Below, one piece after another: positions 17,454 to 24,001 of a stretch of DNA of 64,000 nucleotides. Source of the stretch: Bacillus haynesii (lineage in GTDB: Bacteria > Bacillota > Bacilli > Bacillales > Bacillaceae); NCBI RefSeq assembly GCF_001969855.1, contig NZ_MRBL01000017.1, positions 153,092 through 217,091 of the forward strand, in the 5' to 3' direction. The notes under the pieces were generated by a model. That model did no database searches. It was given only the letters and a program-made list of their open reading frames with translations, and had not been told where the DNA came from. Within the stretch, counting starts at the first letter, position 1; each line of letters opens with the position of its first letter. Position numbers and translations under genes: made by a program.

Positions 17454-18740
17454 TTATTCGTTTTCTGTCTGGTGCAAGGCGGAACGTTCTGCCGCTTTTA
17501 TAAACGGGAGGTAGAGAAGGGTGGCCAACACCAGGTTGAAGATTTGCAGAAAGACCCCCCGGACTGATCCCCCGGTGACGAGATATCCGCTGACAATCGG
17601 CGGCGTCGTCCACGGAAGGATCGCCACAGTTTTTGGGACGAGACCGGAAGCCAAAGCGATATATGACGTAATCGTCAAAATTAATGGAATTAAGATAAAC
17701 GGAATGAACATGATCGGATTTAATACAATAGGAAGGCCGAACAGAACGGGTTCATTGATGTTAAAAAGGCCGGGTGCGAGAGACACCTTTCCTATCGTTT
17801 TGTAGTGCTTCGATTTCACGGCAATTAAAATGCCGGCAAGCAGGGCCAATGTTGTTCCAGATCCCCCCATAAATACGTAAGAATCAAAGAAAGGCTTTGT
17901 CACAATATACGGCACTTCAAAAGCGCTCATTCCTTGCGAGAATAAGTGTTGATTTTCCTGAATGAGCGGGAGGTAGACGGATTCCATGATCGGCCCCAGG
18001 ATGTTTGTTCCATGCAATCCAAAGAACCAGAGTAAATGATTCAAGAAAGTAAAAATTAAGGCTGACCCAACCGTGTTGGAAAGGCCTTGAAGCGGCTCTT
18101 GAATCGTGCTGAAAACAAGCTCATGGATGCTTTGCCCCGAAAAGTGAACGATCAGAGCATTACATAGCCCGGCAGAGGATAAGATGACGGCAGCCGGCAA
18201 TAGAGCATTCAAGGATTTTGTGACGCCGTCAGGCACTCCTTCAGGCATTTTGATTTTCAATTTCTCATTTTGGGAAAACAGCCGGAAGACTTCTGTTGAC
18301 AGCAAAGCCACGATTAAGCCGACGAACAGGCCTTGGGCTCCCAGCCAAGTCATTGAGAAGCCAAAGTCTTCAGTGGTCGGCGTAAGCACAGCAAATGCGC
18401 CAATCCCGATTAATGCGGCAGACAGACCATCTGTGTGATATGACTCGGCCAGCTTGAAGCTGACTGCCGCAACGGCTAAAAGGCTCAACAGAGCAAAAGA
18501 GCCATTCCATATCGCTCCGCCGACAGCCGTCCATCCCTCGCCGAAAAGACCGGTCATAAAATGTTGAAACGCCGGTATTGGAAAATTATTGACCAGGATG
18601 GCGAGGGAACCGATGATGATAAGAGGCATAATGGCGATGAATCCGTCGCGTATTGCAATCAGGTGCCTTTGGGAACCGATCCTTCCGGCGATCGGCATGA
18701 TGTTTGATTCGATGAATGCCATCATTTTATTTTGTTTCAT
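17454..18740 (-). CDS. PTS lactose/cellobiose family EIIC permease
   Basis: The 428-residue permease has about ten hydrophobic segments. It opens with MMAFIESNIMPIAGRIGSQRH and carries LWFFGLHGTNILGPIM and NEPVLFGLPIVLNPI, the signature substrate-chamber motifs of the LicC/CelB/ChbC family. It transports a beta-linked disaccharide with phosphorylation. I took the ATG at 18740, with GAGGAGG nine bases upstream. This start lies 14 bp inside the end of the GH4 gene, indicating tight coupling. Given the neighbouring chitinases and deacetylase, diacetylchitobiose is the likely substrate, though cellobiose cannot be excluded. Confidence 0.9.
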   Translation of the reverse strand: MKQNKMMAFIESNIMPIAGRIGSQRHLIAIRDGFIAIMPLIIIGSLAILVNNFPIPAFQHFMTGLFGEGWTAVGGAIWNGSFALLSLLAVAAVSFKLAESYHTDGLSAALIGIGAFAVLTPTTEDFGFSMTWLGAQGLFVGLIVALLSTEVFRLFSQNEKLKIKMPEGVPDGVTKSLNALLPAAVILSSAGLCNALIVHFSGQSIHELVFSTIQEPLQGLSNTVGSALIFTFLNHLLWFFGLHGTNILGPIMESVYLPLIQENQHLFSQGMSAFEVPYIVTKPFFDSYVFMGGSGTTLALLAGILIAVKSKHYKTIGKVSLAPGLFNINEPVLFGLPIVLNPIMFIPFILIPLILTITSYIALASGLVPKTVAILPWTTPPIVSGYLVTGGSVRGVFLQIFNLVLATLLYLPFIKAAERSALHQTENE

Positions 18741-20061
18741 GTGCACGGACCTCCTCAAAAAATTGCGGGAGATAACGTTTATGAGCCTCGAGCATTTCGT
18801 CCAGTACCTTTTGAGCTTTGTGATCAGAAGATACCAATGGATTGGTGATCATCGCTGAGTATGCCGTATTGTAATCGCCGGTGACTGCAGCTTCAATCAC
18901 TAATTGTTCAAATTTTTTCATCAGGATGATCGGCCCGCTGATGGCATCGGGCAGTTTTCCGACGGTCAGAGGAATCGGTCCGCTTTTTGTAATGACACTG
19001 TTGACTTCGATCACCGCATCATCGGGAAGGTCTGGTATGCTTCCTTTATTCAGTGTGTTCACGGTCTGAACATCCATTGAATGATGATAAAGCGAGTTCA
19101 TTAATGAGCAGGCTGATTCACTATAGTAAGCCCCGCCGCGGCCTTCCAGTTCTTTAGGTTTCTCATGGATCTCGGCGTCTTTGTATTTCTCAAACAGCTG
19201 CCGTTCCACTTCCATGACGGTTTCTGCGCGCGTCCCTTTGTTATTGTACGCTTCGATATCTTTTGCGAGCGCATCTTCATGTTGATAATAGTACTGATGA
19301 TACGGGTTCGGAAGCATGCGTAAAGACCGCAGAAATTGGGGATTCCACGGCAACGCCGCAATATTGGAAGGCGAGTAGCCGAAATGATCATTCAACAGAT
19401 GCTCAATCGTCTCTTCCGTCCGGTCGATTCCGTCGATCCATACTCTTTTTCCGAAAACAAAATGGTTGAGGCCCGCGAATTCAATCATGACGCGGCTCAC
19501 ATCCACGCCGAATATTTCTGCGATGCTATTTTTCATGTTGTAAGGAATATTGCATACCCCGACGACCTTTTGATGAGGTCCGTGCTTCAGCAAAGCTTCC
19601 GTCACGATGCCGGCCGGATTGGTAAAGTTAATCAGCCATGCTTCGGGACAAATCTCTTTGATATCGCGAGCGATATCCAGCATAAAGGGAATGGTGCGCA
19701 AAGCTTTAAACATGCCGCCCGCCCCGTTTGTTTCCTGGCCGATCAAGCCGTGGCTGAGCGGGATTTTTTCGTCTAAAGCTCTCGCCTTCAGTCCGCCGAC
19801 TCTGATTTGAACCGTGACGAAGTCGGCGCCCTTTAATGCTTTTGCCCGATCTATTGTATGGCTCAGTTCGATGGGAACCCCCGCATGTCTGATCATTCGC
19901 TTCGCAAGCTCTGAGACGATGCGAAGTTTTTCTTTGCCCTCCTCGATATCAACAAGTACAATCTCATTCACCGGAAATTGATGATGCCGTTTGATGATGC
20001 CTTCAATGATTTCTGGTGTGTAGCTGGATCCTCCGCCTATAACAACTACTTTCAGCGCCAT
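18727..20061 (-). CDS. GH4 family 6-phospho-beta-glycosidase (LicH/ChbF-like)
   Basis: The 444-residue glycosidase family 4 enzyme uses NAD and a divalent metal. The Rossmann motif VVIGGGSSYTPE is at the N-terminus, TNPAGIVTEA follows mid-protein, and the metal-ligand Cys is in GVCNIPYN with the His in GLNHFV. It hydrolyses the 6-phospho-disaccharide imported by the adjacent PTS. I chose the ATG at 20061 because AAGGAGGGGG lies directly upstream. It is the first gene of the GH4-IIC-IIA-IIB operon. LicH (cellobiose) and ChbF (chitobiose) share this family; the ChbG-like neighbour favours chitobiose. Confidence 0.88.
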   Translation of the reverse strand: MALKVVVIGGGSSYTPEIIEGIIKRHHQFPVNEIVLVDIEEGKEKLRIVSELAKRMIRHAGVPIELSHTIDRAKALKGADFVTVQIRVGGLKARALDEKIPLSHGLIGQETNGAGGMFKALRTIPFMLDIARDIKEICPEAWLINFTNPAGIVTEALLKHGPHQKVVGVCNIPYNMKNSIAEIFGVDVSRVMIEFAGLNHFVFGKRVWIDGIDRTEETIEHLLNDHFGYSPSNIAALPWNPQFLRSLRMLPNPYHQYYYQHEDALAKDIEAYNNKGTRAETVMEVERQLFEKYKDAEIHEKPKELEGRGGAYYSESACSLMNSLYHHSMDVQTVNTLNKGSIPDLPDDAVIEVNSVITKSGPIPLTVGKLPDAISGPIILMKKFEQLVIEAAVTGDYNTAYSAMITNPLVSSDHKAQKVLDEMLEAHKRYLPQFFEEVRAHETK

Positions 20062-20087
20062 AATCCCCCTCCTTAACTCTCTTTTTA

Positions 20088-20102
20088 TGAAAGCGCTTAA
20101 CA
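20088..20102 (-). promoter_or_regulatory. Candidate cre (CcpA) site of the PTS operon
   Basis: TGAAAGCGCTTAACA contains a perfect cre left half and core (TGAAAGCGCT), with the right half displaced by one base. It lies between the operators and the GH4 start, where CcpA would block transcription. Confidence 0.55.
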
Positions 20103-20118
20103 CATTTGAAACTTAACA

Positions 20119-20159
20119 TGTTATAACAAATTTGTCCATACATATTTGTTATAACAAAT
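20119..20159. promoter_or_regulatory. Two palindromic operators for the divergent GntR regulator
   Basis: A perfect 16-bp palindrome, ATTTGTTATAACAAAT (20144-20159), and a second copy of its core, TGTTATAACA (20119-20128), have centres 28 bp apart. Both are in the intergenic space between the PTS operon and the GntR gene, consistent with autoregulation and control of both directions. Confidence 0.7.
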
Positions 20160-20223
20160 TGTTTTTTTGGGGAACTTTTTATGTTATTCTATAATTACGA
20201 ACTCACCCCAAAGGAGAAAATGT

Positions 20224-20952
20224 ATGGCGAAACAACCACAGCTCCACAGTCAAATTAAACAAGATATTGTAGATAAGATTGAAAGCGGTTATTATCCGCC
20301 GGGCAGCCTGTTGCCGACGGAGTCCGAGTTTTGCAAAATGTATGATGTCAGCCGGACGACGCTGCGGACCGCATTGAATCATTTGCTTATGGAAGGGGCT
20401 ATTTACCGAAAGCAGGGAAAAGGGACATTTGTCGCCAAAGGAAAAGTAAAGCAGATCTTAAGCTCCAGCAGCCTCCGCTATGCAGAACAATTAAAGGCTC
20501 AAGGCTTTAAACCGAAAATCAAAGTTGTTGATTTGCAAAAAATAAAGCCGTCCGAAAAAGTCCAAACCCGCCTCGGAATCGATGCTGAACAATTGGTCTA
20601 TCAAGTAAAAAGAATCCGCTATGCAGACGATGAAGAAATTCAGTTTGAAACAGCCTATATCAGAACGGATCTTGTCCCCGAAGTAACGGAAGAAATGGCG
20701 AATATCTCACTTTACCAGTGCATCAGCGGGCAAGGAAACAACATTAAAAGAACAGAAGAACAAATCAAAATTGTGATTTCTGATGAGGAGATCGCACAAC
20801 ATTTAAATATTACACAAGGCACACCTTGCTTCCAGATATCGACGCAAACATTTTTGGCGTCTGAAGAAGTCGTCGAGTACTCTATGGCCTATTTTCGGGG
20901 TGACCGTGTTGAGTTCTTCATTGAACGTGATTATGGACAAAGGGGGAAATGA
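20224..20952 (+). CDS. GntR/HutC family regulator with UTRA effector domain
   Basis: The 242-residue product has an N-terminal winged helix (residues about 1-70: SQIKQDIVDKIESGYYPPG, then SRTTLRTALNHLL and KQGKGTFVA) and a UTRA ligand-binding domain from about 95 to 235, including RIRYADDEEIQFETAYI and EYSMAYFRGDRVEFF. UTRA regulators bind phosphosugars. The likely ligand is the phospho-disaccharide delivered by the divergent PTS. I chose the ATG at 20224, behind AAAGGAGA. It is cotranscribed with the deacetylase gene (4 bp gap). Its probable operators are the TTGTTATAACAA palindromes just upstream. Confidence 0.9.
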   Translation: MAKQPQLHSQIKQDIVDKIESGYYPPGSLLPTESEFCKMYDVSRTTLRTALNHLLMEGAIYRKQGKGTFVAKGKVKQILSSSSLRYAEQLKAQGFKPKIKVVDLQKIKPSEKVQTRLGIDAEQLVYQVKRIRYADDEEIQFETAYIRTDLVPEVTEEMANISLYQCISGQGNNIKRTEEQIKIVISDEEIAQHLNITQGTPCFQISTQTFLASEEVVEYSMAYFRGDRVEFFIERDYGQRGK

Positions 20953-20956
20953 AAGG

Positions 20957-21691
20957 GTGAAATCTCTAATCATAAATGCGGATGATTTTGGATTTTCAAG
21001 GGGAGTCAACCTTGGAATCATTGAAGCTTTCCAGCGCGGGGTGCTCACATCGACTACGCTTATGGTTAATATGCAAGAAGCGGAGCATGCCGTTGAACTC
21101 GCACGGCAAAATCGTGAACTCGGAGTCGGTGTCCACTTGACATTGACGGCCGGGCGTCCGATTCTTGGCGGACTGCATACGATAACAGATGAAGAAGGGA
21201 ATTTTCGCAAGCTTTTGAACTACCAGGGTTTCTTTGACATTGACCTTGAGGAAGTATATCGAGAGTGGAAAGCGCAAATAGAGAAAGCTTTGTCCTGCGG
21301 TTTAAATCCGACACATATCGACAGCCATCATCATATTCATACATACGGAAATCTCCCTGAGGTGTTTGTGGAGCTTGCGAAAGAGTATGACCTGCCTTGC
21401 AGAAAGGTCAATCAAGACCAGCCTTCACTATGGAAGGGTGTAAGAGCGAACGATGCTTTTGAGCTGAAAGTCGACCGATTGAAGGATCTATCGAGCTTCT
21501 TGACTGATTATCAAGACGCAGCAGTGATTGAAGTGATGTGCCATCCGGCTTACGTCGATAAATGTCTGCTTGAAAAATCGTCCTTCCATTATCCTCGGGC
21601 ATATGAACTTTCACTACTGACGGAACCTTCTCTCAAAGCGGCTTTGCAACAATGTCCGGATATTCGCCTCACGTCTTACGCCTGTCTATGA
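20957..21691 (+). CDS. ChbG/YdjC family carbohydrate deacetylase
   Basis: The 244-residue product starts at GTG 20957, behind AGGGGG. Metal-binding motifs of the ChbG/YdjC fold are present: INADDFGFS at the N-terminus, GVHLTLT, and HIDSHHHIHTYG near residue 125. E. coli ChbG removes one acetyl group from chitobiose or its 6-phosphate, making it a substrate for the GH4 enzyme ChbF and an inducer. The same three-part arrangement (PTS, GH4, deacetylase) here supports the same role. It is the second gene of the GntR operon and is followed by a long hairpin. Confidence 0.88.
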   Translation: MKSLIINADDFGFSRGVNLGIIEAFQRGVLTSTTLMVNMQEAEHAVELARQNRELGVGVHLTLTAGRPILGGLHTITDEEGNFRKLLNYQGFFDIDLEEVYREWKAQIEKALSCGLNPTHIDSHHHIHTYGNLPEVFVELAKEYDLPCRKVNQDQPSLWKGVRANDAFELKVDRLKDLSSFLTDYQDAAVIEVMCHPAYVDKCLLEKSSFHYPRAYELSLLTEPSLKAALQQCPDIRLTSYACL

Positions 21692-21696
21692 AAGAG

Positions 21697-21780
21697 GCGC
21701 CGCTTCTATTCCTTGGCTTTTCGCCTGCAAATAAGATTTGAAATGGGTAGAAAGCGGCGGTTGTTTAATCAATTTTTCTT
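21697..21780 (+). terminator. Long stem-loop terminator after the deacetylase gene
   Basis: CGCCGCTTCTA (21698-21708) pairs with TAGAAAGCGGCG (21748-21759), with one bulged A and a 39-nt loop. A T-rich tract with a TTTTT run follows at 21770-21780. Confidence 0.65.
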
Positions 21781-21784
21781 TATG

Positions 21785-21813
21785 TTTACAGTTCAGAAAA
21801 TTCTGATTAATAT
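21785..21813 (+). promoter_or_regulatory. Candidate SigA promoter of the chiA region
   Basis: TTTACA (21785-21790), 17 bp spacer, TAATAT (21808-21813). It would give a leader of about 300 nt before chiA that contains the palindrome at 21877, the cre at 21973 and the basic ORF at 22021. Confidence 0.5.
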
Positions 21814-21876
21814 AGATTTGTCATTACAAATTTTATGAGCCCTTCCCTATTAAAAAGTCTTCTTTTATACGTAAAT

Positions 21877-21892
21877 GTATAGACATCTATAC
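21877..21892. promoter_or_regulatory. Inverted repeat operator candidate upstream of chiA
   Basis: GTATAGA-CA-TCTATAC is a 7+7 inverted repeat. It is unlike the local GntR operator but recalls the TATAGA-containing sites of NagR/YvoA, the GlcNAc regulator of Bacillus. Binding by NagR is a guess from this resemblance. Confidence 0.5.
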
Positions 21893-21972
21893 GTGTTTCA
21901 CCCTCTGTACAACCAGCTCTTTCAAACGAACACGCCGACATTTTCATGAAATCATGATGTCAAGCTCACTTA

Positions 21973-21986
21973 TGTAAGCGTTTTCC
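21973..21986 (+). promoter_or_regulatory. cre (CcpA) site upstream of chiA
   Basis: TGTAAGCGTTTTCC matches 13 of 14 positions of TGWAANCGNTNWCA. Its location between the promoter and the chitinase gene fits glucose repression of chitinase synthesis. Confidence 0.75.
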
Positions 21987-22020
21987 CTTGTTGGCTTCAG
22001 CGTATCTGCAGCGCTATTAG

Positions 22021-22107
22021 ATGACAAGGAAAAATATAAAACCAGCAAAAAAGGCGGTGAAGAAAAAGAGAGTTCTAGTTTCATGGCTTGCGAAAAAAAT
22101 TGCATGA
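22021..22107 (+). CDS. 28-codon strongly basic leader ORF upstream of chiA
   Basis: ATG at 22021, TGA at 22105-22107, 28 codons. Eleven residues are Lys or Arg and none is acidic. The C-terminal half (VLVSWLAKKIA) is amphipathic. The stop overlaps the start of the chiA Shine-Dalgarno (AAAAGGAG, 22107-22114), so translation could be coupled to chiA. No strong ribosome site precedes the ATG; an internal GTG (22057) has a weak AAGGCG upstream. It could be a leader peptide, a small cationic peptide, or chance in an A-rich leader. Confidence 0.4.
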   Translation: MTRKNIKPAKKAVKKKRVLVSWLAKKIA

Positions 22108-22114
22108 AAAGGAG

Positions 22115-23911
22115 ATGAACATCGTGTTGATCAACAAAAGCAAAAAGTTTTTCGTTTTTTCTTTCATTTTTGTTATGTTGCTGAGCCTGTCATTTGTGAA
22201 TGGGGAAGTTGCAAAAGCCGATTCCGGAAAAAACTATAAAATCATCGGCTACTATCCATCATGGGGTGCTTATGGAAGGGATTTTCAAGTTTGGGATATG
22301 GATGTTTCGAAAGTCAGCCACATTAATTATGCTTTTGCTGATATTTGCTGGGAGGGGAGGCATGGGAACCCCGATCCGACAGGCCCCAATCCTCAAACTT
22401 GGTCATGTCAGGATGAAAACGGAGTGATCGACGCGCCAAATGGAACAATCGTGATGGGCGATCCCTGGATTGACGCACAAAAGTCAAATCCAGGGGATGT
22501 CTGGGATGAACCGATTCGCGGCAACTTTAAACAATTGTTGAAGCTGAAAAAGAGCCATCCTCATTTGAAAACGTTCATATCGGTCGGCGGGTGGACTTGG
22601 TCTAACCGCTTTTCAGATGTCGCGGCAGATCCTGTGGCAAGGGGGAATTTCGCCGCTTCGGCCGTTGAGTTTTTAAGGAAATACGGGTTTGACGGGGTCG
22701 ATCTTGACTGGGAATATCCGGTCAGCGGAGGATTGCCGGGGAACAGCACACGTCCGGAAGATAAAAGAAATTACACGCTGCTCTTGCAAGAGGTACGCAA
22801 AAAACTTGACGCTGCAGAAGCAAAAGACGGCAAGGAATACTTGCTGACGATCGCATCCGGCGCAAGTCCCGATTATGTAAGCAACACTGAGCTCGATAAA
22901 ATTGCTCAAACCGTGGATTGGATTAACATTATGACCTATGACTTCAATGGGGGATGGCAAAGCATAAGTGCCCATAATGCACCGCTGTTCTATGATCCAA
23001 AAGCGAAAGAAGCAGGCGTTCCAAACGCTGAGACCTACAACATTGAAAACACTGTGAAACGCTATAAGGAAGCCGATGTCAAGGCGGACAAATTAGTGCT
23101 TGGAACACCGTTCTACGGAAGGGGCTGGAGCGGTTGTGAATCCGGCGGCCACGGAGAATATCAGAAGTGCGGACCGGCTAAAGAAGGGACATGGGAAAAT
23201 GGAGTATTCGATTTTTCAGATCTTGAAAAGAACTATGTGAATCAAAACGGCTATAAAAGGTATTGGAACGATCAAGCGAAAGTACCGTTTTTGTATAATG
23301 CGGAAAATGGCAATTTCATTACGTATGATGATGAACAATCATTCGGCCACAAAACGGATTTTATTAAAGCAAACGGATTAAGCGGAGCGATGTTCTGGGA
23401 TTTCAGCGGCGATTCCAATCGGACGCTTCTCAATAAATTGGCAGCCGATTTAGATTTTGCACCGGACGGAGGCAATCCTGAGCCGCCTTCATCGGCACCT
23501 GCGAATGTGCGTGTAACCGGAAAAACTGCTACAAGTGTCAGCCTGGCGTGGGATGCGCCAAGCAGCGGAGCAAACATTGCGGAATATGTCGTGTCATTTG
23601 AAAACCGGTCGATATCTGTAAAAGAAACATCAGCGGAAATAGGCGGTTTGAAGCCGGGTACGGCCTACTCATTTACTGTTTCAGCAAAGGATGCGGATGG
23701 AGAGCTCCATACCGGACCAACGGTAAAGGTCACGACAAATTCTGATCAAGCCTGTTCATATGACGAATGGAAAGAGACGAGCGCATACACAGGCGGAGAG
23801 CGGGTTGCATTTAACGGAAAAGTGTATGAAGCGAAATGGTGGACGAAAGGCGACCGGCCGGATCAATCCGGTGAATGGGGCGTATGGCGGCTGATCGGAG
23901 GCTGCGAATAA
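22115..23911 (+). CDS. chiA: Secreted GH18 chitinase ChiA with FnIII and CBM5/12 domains
   Basis: The 598-residue product has a signal peptide (KKFFVF and a long hydrophobic core, cleavage near VAKA-DSG). A GH18 catalytic barrel follows with SVGGWTWS and the DxxDxDxE motif FDGVDLDWE (acid Glu near residue 200). A fibronectin III domain spans about 460-550 (SAPANVRVTGKTATSVSLAW), and a C-terminal CBM5/12 chitin-binding module has an aromatic platform (YEAKWWTKGDRP). It hydrolyses chitin outside the cell. ATG 22115 gives the length I recall for B. licheniformis ChiA. GTG 22124, nine bases from GGAG, is a better-spaced alternative. Confidence 0.93.
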   Translation: MNIVLINKSKKFFVFSFIFVMLLSLSFVNGEVAKADSGKNYKIIGYYPSWGAYGRDFQVWDMDVSKVSHINYAFADICWEGRHGNPDPTGPNPQTWSCQDENGVIDAPNGTIVMGDPWIDAQKSNPGDVWDEPIRGNFKQLLKLKKSHPHLKTFISVGGWTWSNRFSDVAADPVARGNFAASAVEFLRKYGFDGVDLDWEYPVSGGLPGNSTRPEDKRNYTLLLQEVRKKLDAAEAKDGKEYLLTIASGASPDYVSNTELDKIAQTVDWINIMTYDFNGGWQSISAHNAPLFYDPKAKEAGVPNAETYNIENTVKRYKEADVKADKLVLGTPFYGRGWSGCESGGHGEYQKCGPAKEGTWENGVFDFSDLEKNYVNQNGYKRYWNDQAKVPFLYNAENGNFITYDDEQSFGHKTDFIKANGLSGAMFWDFSGDSNRTLLNKLAADLDFAPDGGNPEPPSSAPANVRVTGKTATSVSLAWDAPSSGANIAEYVVSFENRSISVKETSAEIGGLKPGTAYSFTVSAKDADGELHTGPTVKVTTNSDQACSYDEWKETSAYTGGERVAFNGKVYEAKWWTKGDRPDQSGEWGVWRLIGGCE

Positions 23912-23938
23912 GAGAAAGCCAAATGGATAGAAAACGGT

Positions 23939-23977
23939 AAAGAGAGATTTGGGAAACAGCTTCTCACGTCTCTCTTT
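23939..23977 (+). other. Intercistronic hairpin between chiA and chiB
   Basis: AAAGAGAGA (23939-23947) and TCTCTCTTT (23969-23977) form a 9-bp stem with a 21-nt loop. It has no T-run of its own, so it may tune mRNA stability or attenuate chiB rather than terminate. Confidence 0.5.
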
Positions 23978-24001
23978 ATGGACAAAGGAGTCTGAGTAAA
24001 C

